From NCBI GenBank assembly GCA_012295275.1, contig CM022670.1:21085146-21135145 (forward strand): a stretch of DNA of 50,000 nt, given 5' to 3'. This document shows, piece by piece, positions 28,733-43,300 of the stretch. The DNA comes from Chrysomallon squamiferum (Eukaryota; Mollusca; Gastropoda; Neomphalida; Peltospiridae). Below the pieces are notes generated by a model that did not search any database, was not told the origin of the DNA, and saw only the letters and a list, made by a program, of their open reading frames with translations. The translations under genes were made by a program, and so were the position numbers. Position 1 is the stretch's first letter; each line of letters begins with the position of its first letter.

Positions 28733-31700
28733 AAAAAGAAAAGAAGGAAAGAATAAAAAAGAAGAGAAAAATAGAAAAATAAATAATATCCAACCACACC
28801 TTGGCTAATTTCACACAATAAAGCCAACCCACATTTCAAACTCATATACTAAACAAACACTGAGAAATCCTTGTACAAACACAGTGAATTGTGTGTAAGA
28901 GGGAAGAGAAGCAAATCACCATTGTGATATTGGAACACCTGAAGAGTGAACACAGACTGAATCCACTGATTCTGTTATATCTATTAACTTTAACACAATC
29001 TGCACTCAAACCCAGCCTGATGAATGGATAGGAAATACAACAGTAAAGAAGTATTACATTTTAAAAATATTTCAATGTAAGATTTAAATATGAATTAATT
29101 ATTATTATTTAAAATATATCTGTAAAAGATTATGATATATGAAAAGACCTTAAATGACTTGATAATCGATCAAATCAATGGCAGAACTTGTATGTGCTGT
29201 CATCTTATATTTTTTAAAAAGGTATTTATATAATAAAAATAATAATAATAATAATGATGATGACGACAATGATGATGATAAAACAACAATAATAATAACA
29301 TGCTTATTTAATAAGGTTTTACATAAGTTCTTGACTTGCATCTGACCATCAACATCAAGTAATATATCATTTTCATGACTGACTGACATATTTACATTAA
29401 TTGGAAATATGTTTTAAAAAAACAATTGATAAATAAATAAATGAATAAATTACACTTTGTCAAATTTTATTACATTTTAAAAGACCAAAATGTCCTCTGC
29501 CAAAACCAGACACAGGCTGCCTGGCCTGCCTGTCAAAACAAGATGGCTGAACAGGAAGTTCCACAATAGATGGGGGGTGAGGTGAATTAGTGTCCAGGAA
29601 ATGAACATAATCAACTAAATGCCCATCTTGTTACTCCGGATACAATCAAGACTGACCAGCAGTGTGGTGGTGGTCAGCCTCCATCCACACCAATCAGAAA
29701 GCTGGACATCAAAGTGGTCAGACATGTGTGCTCTTTCTTCAAGTTCCAGCTGCTTCATCCAGTGGTCTGATACATTCATAAAGCTTTGTAAAGAAGTCAT
29801 GCTCGCTGGGCTGGAACAGCTGTGTGATGGAGTGAATCAAAGTGGAGTCTGACCAGGTATCTGCAGACTACACAAGCATTTCATCAGTACAAGCAGACAT
29901 CGCATGTACTTGTCTCAGCTGATGAACTACATGGCATGGACATCTTATTAAAATAATCAGTGTCATACTGTCTGTGCTAATAAGGAAGTAATTACTATGA
30001 GTTAAAAGAACCAAACAAAGAACCCCTCAAAAAAACCCTACCTCACAATCTCTGTATTTTTTTATGTATAAATAATAGTAATTATATCCCCCAAACACAC
30101 AAAAATATGCATGCACACAAACATACAAAAATGCATGTATGCACACAAAATTATCAAGACAGATTATCAAGAAAAAAACAACTATAAAGTTAATCATAAC
30201 ACAATAAATAACAATATTTTATGTATTATATATATGTATAATCTGTGAATTATAACAGAGAACAAAACCCCCAACAAAAACCACTTGTCATAAAGTAATC
30301 CCAAAAAAAAAACAAGAACAAAAAGCAACCCCCTCAAACCCACCCAAAAATAACAAAAAACAAAAAAGAAAATGTATGCAATTTATAATGCAATAAAAAA
30401 AAAAAAAAATGTACGAAGAAAAACCTGTATGACTTTGTAATAGGCATCAAACAATAGAAATAAATCTTTAAGATAAAATGTACAATCACAAAACATCTAA
30501 CTTTCAAGAAAACGCAGTCTAAATTAATCAAAACCTTGCTATTCAAATTTACCTAGCTGATGCTATCTAACATCATAAAGTCAATATTTACCTTGAGGTT
30601 ATCGAAAGACACAAAAAGGCTGATAACGAATATGGCCTTAGTCAATAAAACCATTCATAATTGTCAAGATGTTTAAAAATCTGCTGAATCAGCAGTACTG
30701 ATAACATCGTTCACCCAAGACAGGTATCATTATTCATATTTTATGACAACATATTCTTTTACTCTTTATTTTATTATTATTATTATATTTTTTTTTAAAA
30801 AGAAGAAAAGTATTACCTCATTCCATAAACAAAACAAAGCAAAAAATATTTTTAATGAAAGAAAAAGTGGACAAACACTAATTAAATCTGTATTTTGAAT
30901 AAATAAACTACAGAACAAATATGTGTGTGCATGTGTGTGTAAATTTTAAAAGACATTTCGTTGTCAAACACAAAATTAAACACACACACACACACATGCA
31001 CGCACACACACACACACACACATCCAGATACATAAACAAACAAACAAAACATTTACCTACACAACTTTATGCATGCACATGCACATGCATATGCACACAC
31101 TCACATACATAAAATGCACGCAGTAAGCCAGAACAACAATTCAGAAAGGCAGGACGGAGTATTTTTCAAAATATTAAAATTAAGAATTCCTTGCAGTGAT
31201 AAATGTAACTGGAAACTGACTACATAAGGATGAGGTGACGTTATTTTTCATTCACTGTAATACGTGCCGGTTCGCGGAGAAGCCACAATGAAAAGGCAAT
31301 CACCGAGGCGGAAAATTAACAAATTGTAACGACCTTCCCACCTGTCACAATATCATGCAATAAATTCAGGTGGGGAGTGGTGTGTATTTCACATGACACC
31401 ACAGCCTCCATTATTCTTGCAGAGCAGTGAATCGGCTACATGAATGAGGTAGAGTTGCGAGTATGGAAAAGAGAGATGACGGGATTTAAGTGGATTAAAG
31501 TAGATTTTGAGGATTAAAGTGGAGTAGAGTGGTTGCATTTCGTGCTTTTGTTTGTTTGGGTCATTTAATCTGTGTATCATGGATACATTAAACTGGTCAC
31601 GAGTTGTTTATTTTGGTTTTTAAAATACAGTAATAATAATAATAACAATTATCATAATAATAATAATAATAATAATAGGAGTTGCATTTCATGCTTGTTT

Positions 31701-34700
31701 TTAAATATTTGTATGACTGTAACAACTGATCAACTTAACATTAAAAAAAAAAAAAATTACTATGATTTTTTTTTTGAAATATGAAAATATTAAAAAAAAA
31801 ACATTAAAAGTAACAGAAAAAGTATTGAAAGAAATACAAAGAATGGAAAAAAGAGAAAATACATCAATAAAAAAATAAAATAAATAAAAAATATAAATAA
31901 AGTAAAATAAAATAAAATAAAATAAAAATAAAAATTAAGGGAGAAGAGAGAGATACAGAAAACAAGAATGATAAATAATAAATATGGATGTTTGTTGATC
32001 TAAATTTAAATATTAGCAAAAGAAAATGTATGAGATGTGATGTTTTCTTTTTAATATTTTATCTAAAGGGGTATTTATTATGTGGTTCCCTGCTCAGGTT
32101 GCTGTATTAAACAATTTGAATTTTTCATTACATTTGATATTACCAATTCAAATGTCCGTATAAAAACAATTATATATTTTTTTATTTCTTACAATTTAAG
32201 AGAAACAAATATATAGTGGTTATCTTTCTTGCACTGCTTATTTGGATTGCTGGCATAATTCTTCATCTTAGATCTGTGTCTTCTTTTTAACATTATTTAC
32301 TGCTGTTATTATCATTATTATTATAAATTAAAAGATAGTGACAAATGAAAAAGGTTTCAAATGAATATATCATGATGCTACACCCCATCAAGAAGAAACT
32401 AACAGGAACTTAAAGTAAACAAAATGGTAATTCATGAACATAAATACAGAAATTGCAATAAACAAATACAACACAGTAATATACTGTCAGGCTGTTTAAG
32501 CAATAAATGCTTTGTACTAATCATATAAACTGTTATTTATACAGTTCATGATTATATCCCCATTTTGTTATTACAAGATCAAAATGGTCTTAAGAAAACT
32601 ATTCTGAATTACGTTTCAGATCATTAAAACAGTACAGACTTATATTTCTATATAAAGAATTAAGTTGTACAATTCCCTTTTAATAATAATAATTAAAAAA
32701 AAATATTGCTGTTTAAAGAATTAGAATAATGAAAGATAATTAACAAATATCACTACATAAAAAAAACTACAGTTCTACAACTTTACAATTCCACAATAAT
32801 TAAAAAGGATAAAGAAAGAAAAACAACAGCATTACAATTCCACACAATAATTAAAAAAAAAAAAAGAAGATAATTAACACATAAAAACGTTAAGGTTCTA
32901 CAACTGTACAATCCCACACAAAATTAAAAAAAAAAAGAAGAAGATAATTAACACATAAAAACGTTAAGGTTCTACAACTGTACAATCCCACACAATAATT
33001 TAAAAAAAAATGAAAGATAATTAACACATAAAAATGTTAAGGTTCTACAACTGTACAATCCCACTGTGTACTTCTTCCATTTACCTCAGCTTCCTCTTCC
33101 CTCCCCCCCACCCAGCCAGCGGTAGAACAAACAAAACGAGATTTGCCCACGACAAATAACCATTGATTTATTTCAATAAACTGCCAATGCAAAAGCCAGC
33201 AGGAAGATATCCAGCGCTGTGTCAATCTGCTGGCAGAGACTGGCGGATCTGGGTTCAGTTGCTCGGGCCCATTTGACACTGGGCAAACAGGAAGTCCCTG
33301 CTGCTGCTGCCAAACATCACAAAGATTGTGCAAACTCTGTCGACAAACTTTTGTTTGGGTAAATTAGCTCGCGTGCTAATCTTGTGTGTGTCAGAGGACC
33401 TGTGACATCACACTGACACCTGGACCAGCGTAACCATGCCAAGTGTACACGCTCATTAAAGGAGCGAGAGTGAGATGGCAATTTCCTGTGTGTCCGAATT
33501 AAAATATAATTCTTGTGATAATTTTTCATCCGATAACGTCAGTGTGAATGAAATTGTGATTTCCTGCATTCAAGTTGAATTACAGGTTTTAAAATTTTCA
33601 TAAAATTCTTTCATTAAAAAAAAAAAAAAACAGAACCCAAAGACATTGCAGTTGCCTATAACAAACTTAAATAACAGTTGATTCATTTTAATCTTTTTTA
33701 GATTTGAAATTACTATTTCATTGTAAAAATGCATTTAGAATTTCGTGTATGCATACTGAAAATATGTTGATAATTAATTTTATTGATTTTTTACTATATA
33801 AATGCAGGTAGGTTATAATATAATTTTTACTTATTTTAGTTTTGATTTTTAAAAAATATTTGATTTAATACAGAAATAACAACAGCAACAAAACAAACCC
33901 AAAACCCAACATATTTCTGTTTTCTAGATAAATTGTTTTATTTTTCACTCTTTTTACTTTAATATCTTCAAAAAAAAAAAAATTAAATATAAAAATAAAA
34001 AAAAAGCCCTACATATTAATTTTTTTTAAATTTTGCCGCCCTTTCCTTTTTCTCTTACATATATATATATATCACAGAAAAATCATTATATTACATCTCG
34101 TCTTATTTATATGCCTAGAGCTAAAAATTCGGCTTTTTTCATGAGATTCCAGTTTCAGAGAACAACTAACTGTGTATATAAAACAACCCTTACTATTTAT
34201 TGGAAAGAAAAACCAATTTGTCAGCAACAGTATATCCAATTTAAATAGAAAAAAGAAAAAACCAGAAAGCATTGTTTTCCTTTAATTTAATATTATCAAC
34301 ACAAGAAATAAAATGCACTATCTGCAATTAGACTCATTTTTATTTAAAGCATTTCTTTCTATTGAATGTGCTCAAACACATTAAATAAAATAAGTTTTGT
34401 TGTAACTGGACTTACATTTCCACAACAGGCAAAAGAGGAGTAAATTTAAGGTTAGGAATATAATATCAAGGAATTAACAGAGTAATGTCTGATATAATAC
34501 TAAATTTAGCACATTAAATTACTATATATTGTTATTATGTAAGAACTGAACAAACATGTTCAGTTCTCTTTGTTGGCAATCTGGTTCATAAAAATGAGTC
34601 AACCACTGCTTGGCTTCAGGCCAGACTAGTCTCAATAAACCATGATGTTTCAAATATATGCTACACTTTGGAAACCAGTTTAAACTGATTCTCGAGAACC

Positions 34701-36475
34701 AGACTATTTTTGTTTTTAATTCAGTAATGTTTTACTTGTTGTTTATTCAAATTAATATAATTTTAGAAATATTTCACACGAATCCAAATGGATTTGGATG
34801 TTTTATGTTTGTGTGAATCTTAGTGTGAATCAGATTCATAGATTCACATGAACTTCTTAGCCCTGATGACAATTATTCAAAGTTTTGTAATTTTTCGAAT
34901 TACTGTAAATTACATTTATTAAATGCTGCTGTTATGAAAGATTTACTGACATTATCTCTGACATTATTAGTTACAGCTTTTATCCAACAAGAAAATGCAA
35001 AAAAAAAAAAAAAAAAAAAAAAAAACCCTCCTAGTTCTAGCCTTAATATCAAAACTAATATTAATACTGTCTGGTTAATACAATATAAGATTGTATCTAT
35101 TTTGATGGGATTTTTCTGAAAATCGAAACAATATTCCTTAAAAGAAACAAGTTAAAAAAGAAACAATAATAATAAGAAGAAAAAAATAAAGAAAAAATAA
35201 AAATAAATTATAAAAATCTTTTTATCTGAAATGACAACAAAATCCAAAAATCCAAAAAGCAAGAAATATTACAAGAGAAAATAAAAATAAAAATATATTC
35301 TTGAAAATAACATTCTTGCTTGCAACAAGACATGTATTTTTATAATCAAAGAGCGGAAATATTAATCAAAACGCTAAAGACATGATAGCAACATGACAGT
35401 TGCACAGCCGAATATTAATGTAGTGTGCACAATGAACAAGCTTTAAACAGGAAAATTATGTGGAACCATTTATCTGTAATATACGTAATCCAAAATAAAT
35501 AGAAATATTTGTACACAGACATATAGATGCATAAATAATTTACAAAGAAATAAAATAACATGATTCTTTGACATAAAATGATAAAGGTTTCCTTTCTGTA
35601 CGAAGAAACCAAAAATTCTGGTTGTCTCAAGGAATAAATATATCTTCCTTTAACAGCAGCTTAAAGACTAACTAATTGGTTTCAGATGAAAGTATAGTGG
35701 ATTCTGTCAAAACCTGATTCACTTGGGGACCAACAAGATATGCTATTTTAAACAGAGTACCAGTTTATAAAGTTTAAATGTGAAATTGGAATATGTTTTA
35801 TTATATCTGTTAAATGTCTATCTGCAGAAAAATTGTCTATCACCGATGACTGCATTTTTTTCACATATCTCTCCAAAGCAAACTCCTCTGTCATGGCCTC
35901 CATGTTTAACATTGGTTGCAAAACATTTAATATGTTTTATAATTTTAAGAATGTCTGTATATGAATGTTCAGGTCACTGGGTCACTGTTCGTGTTGTCAA
36001 TTTTTGAATTTGCCAGGTGTTATTTTCTGCTGAAATATTGGTTTCGCACAATTGCTGGTAATGGTCACTGCATTTTAAAATGTCAGTCACTGATTACATG
36101 TTTTAAACTGTGCAGTAAAGGTTCATGCAATGGAGTGATGTGGGAGAAATACTTGCAGTTTTCTTTTAAACTTTGCCTTTCTTTATTTATTAATGAATCA
36201 TGTGACCAACTGTATGAATAGCTGCAGAAAATGCATTGTTTTAAATGCATGAGTCTGTATAAAAATCTTGTTAAAGGCCTGCTACTTGCAAAACTTACAA
36301 CCTGTTCTTTTTTCAACTTTATACCCAGAATCTGAAGTAGACAGCATCCTGATTAGACAGGGTTTTGTTTTTAACAGATTAACAATAGCTGGATGGTACT
36401 TTGAAATGGTGCTGGTTTTCATGAAAATCCGGGTTACTGTCTGATTTCTCAGTCATTTGCTCTCCCATACAGCTT

Positions 36476-36530
<55 letters not shown>

Positions 36531-39500
36531 GAAACACTTCTTTTATGCCCATCCAACAATCAAAGAAGGGAGATAACTGCATAACGATCCATTAAAAGTC
36601 ATAATCAGATTAAACAAATTTTAACATAAGGGAAACAACTCCATGAATCCTCACTTTCAGTGTAACAAATTCTAAGTATGCTTAATTTTCTTCTAAAGCG
36701 CTGAAAGTAATGCCTGAAATAAACGTGGATGTCAGGTGCCACGAAATCTGACATACATATTTGATATTATCCAATTAGTCTGCTGTATTCAGCATCAGAG
36801 AGTAACATTTATTACATTTGTAACATGTTCCGACACTCCCTTTCCCTGTTAATAAGAACACAGAAGTATGTACAAAACTGACCCGTAACAGTTAAAGGTT
36901 ATTTAATATACTACCTTGTCATGTTGCTATCATGTTTCTTGCCTTCTGATTAATATTTCCTGTATCTGATTATAAATGTACACATTTGGTTGGCAAATAA
37001 GAAAATATTCATTTTCTCTTGCGATATTGCGTACTTGCTTTTGATGTTTTTATTTGTTTTGTTTTTAAATTTTAGAGGTTTTTGGATGTCCGTTTTCTGC
37101 ATACTAATATTTATTTATTGTTCATTAATTTTTCTACAGTGACAGAACCGTTATTTTTAAAGCTACTATTTTTCTATAAATGTACAAATAAACCAGTTAA
37201 GAGGAAATACGTATTATGGCCAGTGTAAATAATTGTATTTAAAAAAAAAATTAATTAATAATAACATCTGCTTAGTTAATATTTATATTTTAAAATGGTA
37301 TATATGGTTTTGGATGCCATTTAATAATGCCATATAGTATGTGTGCAAGAAAGAAAAAAAATTGTTTAAAATATGTCTGTATTTATTTATTTATTTATCA
37401 ACTATGACTGATAATCCTCTTATTTTGTTTAGATAATGCAAATTAATTAAAAAGAAAATAATATAATTAAGAAACTCCAACTAATAATAGTGTTTTAAAC
37501 ATACAGTGAAACTTCTCAAAATGTTTAGCAGTGTCAGGCCCAAATCAAATGTTTGTTGTGAATGGCTGTTCAGATTAATGAGGTTTTAGATAAAGGTACT
37601 TGGTAAGTTGTGTTATTTCAAAAGTAAAATTGGAATCAAAACCAAAAATATAGATAAAAAACAGCAATGAAGAAAAAATTACAAATAATGTGGATGTAAT
37701 CAGAATGGACCTTTTCGCTAAGCATTTAATCAATGTGTTTTGTACTGTCGTGACAGCAAATTTTTCGGTTATGCAGAAACAAAATATTCTATAAATCAGT
37801 ATGCTATTTAAATGGAATTGACAGTAAAGAGAGTCATCATTACAAGTTGCCCCTATCTATGTCATTTTTGCATGTAACAATTAAGAACCACATTTCTCTT
37901 GATTTCCTTTCTGTTTTGCAGTGACATTGGTTATCTTTATTGTTTATATTATACAGTAAGTTATGTCTGGATTTCAATGAATACTGACAATGGGTCAGAG
38001 TATAATTAATTACATTAGGTGTCTTACAGTGATGGCAGTGTACCTGCACCACCAAAGAGAAAAAGAAAGAAAACAAAGTGATGCCTACCTCCATGGTGGT
38101 GGCCTGCAGTTCTTGACTGTATGCTAACTTTCTGGCAAGCCGAGTCTGTGAGGCTTCGCAGATCTGTGCAATGAGACTGCCCATGCCGTCCCCGCTGTGT
38201 GCCGATGTTGGCACCATGGAGATGTACTCATCAGGATCTTTGTTGTCCCAGAACAGGCAAACATTTATTCCCTACAACACCAAAACAAGATGGTTAATTT
38301 TTGTTTGAGGTTCCGGTATACATTTGTGTCTGCAATGTATTGTTAAAATCTGTTGATATACAAAAAACATCACTGCAAAGACTGTGTAGATTACTCTATT
38401 TCAGAGCTTTAATAATGAACAAGAGTAAACCTTCTGCTAATACTCATACATCTTCCTAGAGACTGGAAAATAAAACCTTTAATAAGCTGGTTATTAACTG
38501 TAGTTGAAATGGGAAGGAGCTCACTGAAAGTATCTTGGATCAGAGCTCTGTCACTAAACAACAACCTGCTTCCAACATGTAGGATCTTTATGATTGTCTT
38601 TGCATAGAATCTAGCATTGAGTACCATTAGTGGGGCTCAGCTGTAATGGGAAATAGCCTAATGGCTACATCAAAAAGGACTGATCCTATCCATGGCTTAC
38701 TTACCTGTTCTGCCATCTGAAGAACAACCTGATTCATCATCTCATCAAACTGCAGCCTCGTTGTCTGAGGCTGTTTCTTCACTGTCATCTGGATGTCAAT
38801 ATTTGGCATCGGCTTCCACTGGTACAGTCTGTCAACCTGTTTGAATATTGTGAGTATTTCTTGAACAGATAAATATATTTTGTACAACACCATGCCTACA
38901 CATGCCTAGGGATTTCTGTGTTTGTTGAGTTACATACAGTAAACATGTATAAAAAAAAAGTATGTTAATATTAATTTTAGGCTTAAAAAAAGATGCAATG
39001 GCTTCTTTTCTTTTTTTTGCTTTGGGCAGTTTTATAGTTTTGTTTACTTGTAAATGAGAGTGAGAAAATTATATTAAAAAAACATCTCTTGCAAAATATG
39101 AATTACCTTGTTTAAAGCTATGACAAAAGGAGTTTTTCTGTCTTGTAACAGTTTTATAGATTCGAGAGTCTGAGGTTCCAATCCATGCATGAGATCGATA
39201 ACCAGAATGGCAATATCACAGAGAGAAGACCCGCGAGATCGCAGATTACTGAAACAAATGAACAGGTTCAGTCCATGTTCATCCAACAAAAAAACAAAAA
39301 AAACAAAAAAATAATAATAATAAAAAGATTTACAATTTCAATCCCCTTAGACTGCTGTAACTTTGTGACTTTATCCATTATGGATGGAAATATGAAAAGC
39401 CAATGATATTTTCCAGTGGATTAATGTTTAGGAAGTACTGCACTCCTATGTTTGGATTTCCAAACCTAAATGTAAAATATGTATGGGTGCTTTAGACATT

Positions 39501-40311
39501 CATTTATTAGCAAGCTATGGAACCCATTAGTATCACTGTAATGGGAAGTGGCTGAGGATTTCAAATTTGTCATTTTCATATAGAAGTGTATTAAACTTGA
39601 CTTAGGCATGCACAAAATTACAGCAGATGTACAACCATTTGAGGGTATGTTAGATTAAATTCAAGGGGTGAATAAATAAATATATATGTATATGTATATA
39701 CTGATGTGGTTACTTATGCACATACCTACATTATTTGTAGTTTTGTTTGTATTTGTATGTAACTGCATTGAATATATCAATGAAAAATTTAGGTAAGAAC
39801 AACAAGATTATAAAAAAAAAAGGATATTATTTAGACTGAAAGAAATGAAAGATAAAAATTACCTGAAAGACTCATGGCCAGGTGTATCAATGATTAAAAG
39901 ACCAGGTAATTTCAGTTCATGTTTGAGAAACTGAAAAATAACAATAACAATAAATAACAATTAATTAATTTTTAGGACCAACATTAAAATAAAAAAATTT
40001 TTATAACACCTCAATTAAATACCAAATTCTTAGATAATAATTTTCTTTTTTTTGTACTGTAAAGTGAGAGTAAATCAAACTGGTTATTTTTAGCAACAAG
40101 ATATACAGAAAAAGATGGATCACATGATTACCAAATGCTTATTGGCAGAACTAATAAATTTGTTAGTAAATATCTACCATGTTATTTATTTAGCTACAGT
40201 CAATGTTTAAACTTACATTTAACTCCAACATAGTACTGAAAAATATTCAGTAATCAGTTAAATGTGGGATGATGATAAAATCAAGGAGACAACTAAGAAA
40301 TAATACTAAGA

Positions 40312-40345
<34 letters not shown>

Positions 40346-43300
40346 TAAAAACAAAAACCTATAGAGCCACCATGACCACAACAACAGTAACAACATCATC
40401 AAAATTTAATTAAAATAATCCACCTCTTTACACATTTTTGTCTGTTCCAGTATGGCTTCTCGGGGTACGTTTGTAGCACCAATCTGTTGAGTAATTCCCC
40501 CTGCCTCGCCATCCTGTACGTGTGTCCGTCTCAACTGAAACACAACGTTATTTTATTTATTAAAAAAAAAGAAGAAAAAAAAAACAAAAAAAAAACACAG
40601 GTTAAATATGTAGCTGTAATTTCAAGATTATTTTAATATGAATGCAAATCTAAATTATAAAAAAGGCTCATTTGATCTTAAGTGAAGTTAAAAAAAAATA
40701 AAAATAAAAAAATAATAAAATATAGTTGTTTTATTTATTTTTTTTTCAAATGAAAAGAAAAACTATTTTATCCCAAAAATAGCATTTATATAATGTTTGG
40801 TTCATTCAGGTGATATATCACCAGTCAATAATAATAAAGACAAAAAAGTCAGTCTACCTTTATCTACATATTTAACATGTTTATATAAATGGACAATTAC
40901 TGATAATACGTACATTCAAACACATCCTTGCTTACAAGACAGACAATTACACAACAAACTTTGTTAAGCAATTGTAAGGAGCCAATTAATAAGAAAATAT
41001 AACCTTATCTAAATGTTCAAAGACGAATGAGTGAATGAGAGCACATGCAGCTTTCTGGTATCAGACTGTGACAGCAATATAAATAATTAACAGACTGTAA
41101 AAAAAAAATTACCTTGTCTAAAATTTTAGTTTTTCCAGTGTCCACGTGACCCAACACGCAGACTACCGGAGCCCTGAGTACATCTGTGGTCTTGTTTTTC
41201 TCACAATGTTCATGTCTTTTCTAAAATGTTTTTAAACATTTGCCTTATAATTACATGATCAATTTTCAAACAGTATCGTAGTATACAGATCTAAAAATAT
41301 TAGCATACAAATAATCATTTAAAAATAATCATTTATCATAAATAAAAAGTGTTGAATATTTTTCAGTACATTGCATTTACATTAGTTTTGAATTCTGTTA
41401 TTAGAATAGTGTTTGTTTATTTCAATATAGCCAAATCAAAATATTTACCTCAAAAATAGTGAAATTACACGTTTAAACTGAATAATAATGGAAAAATAAA
41501 AACAAAAAATATGTTGTAAGCAACATTTTACCATAACCATCTCCCTGCCTCTTTCAATAGGAGACCTTTCATCATCTGTCTCCTCCTCACTGCTTTCTGT
41601 TTCTTCTTCTGATTCTTCTGTCTCCTCCATCTCTTCTTCATCTGATTCATCTTCTTCTTCTTCTTCATCATCTTCATCAGCTTTTACTATCACCTCCACT
41701 GAAACAGAGAGAGAACGATACTGTAATCAACCTCTTGTCTACTATGGTGAGTATCACCCAATAAAATTTAAACTGAGGCATCATAATGATAAATGAAAAT
41801 ATGGTAGTGTATTTTGGAGATTCTATAATTTAACACTATAAACAAAAAGAAAATCATTACTGTTTAAGCCATGGCTGAAAGTACTCATTAGCCTAATAAA
41901 ATATTGTTATAATTCTTGAATTTAACAAGCATGAGTCAGAGGAAAAAGAATATGGTTTAAATTAACTATATTACTGTATGCATCCAGATGATAATGAAAA
42001 AACAAAATGGAAATATTTAAAATATTTTTAGCTGTTTGTACACACTATTTTTTTTTTTACAATACAAAGGTTAAAAACTATAGTAAACATACCTGATTTT
42101 GGCTTAGGCTTTTCTTTTGTTTCAATTTCATCATCTGAAGCATCCCACGTATCTGCCACATCTTCCTCAGCATCCCAGCTGTCCTTGACCTCCACACTGA
42201 CAGTCCTAGCTGTGTCGGTGTCAGTAGTGGGGGATTCGGGAGTGGTGTCAGGTGTCTGCGTTGCTGGTTCTGGAGTTGTTAATTTCTGCATCTTTTCCTC
42301 AGTTGGAGAAGGAGTTGTCTCAGTCTCCTGAACTGAAGTTATAAATTTAAATTTCAAGATAATGTTAGCAGAATATTTTCCCTCCTATTTATCTTAAATA
42401 AACCTGCAAATATTGTAGTCACGGCTATATGTCTTTTATGTTTAATATTTCGTACGTTCTAATTGATTATAAAAGCACATATTAATTTCAAGTTATGGCT
42501 TGAAAGAGTAATAATTACAAGAAACACAACTAAGGTTGAATCCTGAGACCAGTTTCTCCTCTAACATGATAGCAGAATAATGTACATAATCACCTTTAGG
42601 TATTTGTTTTTTCTTCTTCTTGTCAAAGTACACAGGTTTCTTCTTAGGAACATCATCCCGAGAAGGAATTTCCACACCTGCAACAGAGAAGAAATATTAA
42701 CAGTCTGGATTATTATTCATTATTCATGTATTTATCACACACAAATACATGTGTGTATATACACACAAAGATAACATCAAATGAAACAAATTACTGCAGA
42801 GTATGACAAATTTTGGTTCTATTTTAAAATTTCATTTTCTGTCATTTGTGTAAACTTTGTTATTGATTATTTGCATGAAAGTCAAAAACATGTATTCTGT
42901 GTAAATATTAAAGATTCATTTTAGCTACCTTGCTCCTTCATTGCCTGTAACATCTGATTCAGTCTCTGCTGATCCTTTTTTTGTTTATCTGTGAGAAGCT
43001 TTCCTTCTGCTTTTAGTCTTTCTTTTCTTGCCTTTTCCTTCTCCTTCCTTCTTTCTTTCTTCTCTTTTTCCAGTTTCCTCTGAAATTATTTGGTATAAAA
43101 TCAAATTTAATTCTTATGTAGGAAGATTACAAGTTAACAACAAAAGTACCAGCTGTAACACTGTATCATAATTACTTTGTAATCATTATGTGTGACCAGA
43201 AAAAACGTTGTCTTCTCAAAACTAGAGAATATATTTTGTGCTAATGAGACATTTATTTCTCTTATTATGTTTTTACCTCCTCTTCTATTTTTCTCTGCAT

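Larger units (their letters stand above)
28089..38088 (-). other. eIF5B intron 18 (10.0 kb)
   Basis: Separates the G domain exon from domain II. It contains a 77-A run, a tandem repeat near 32.7-33.06 kb, a (CT)n tract, A/T-rich filler, and patches of higher GC at about 29480-29960, 31190-31480 and 33060-33560. A milder one lies at 35680-36470. No nested gene with credible coding content was found on either strand. Confidence 0.7.

Noticed and set aside
33037-33333. 98-codon minus-strand open frame in intron 18
   Set aside because: No family resemblance, no splice or promoter support. It lies in a GC-richer patch where stops are rarer by composition.
39470-39600. Further SINE-like copy in intron 15
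   Set aside because: Only a vague CACTGTAATGGGAAGTGGC similarity; order of the other words is not kept.
41221-41531. Missing microexon between eIF5B exons 12 and 13
   Set aside because: Phases agree and the joined protein aligns to the family without a large gap. No conserved peptide was seen in the intron.
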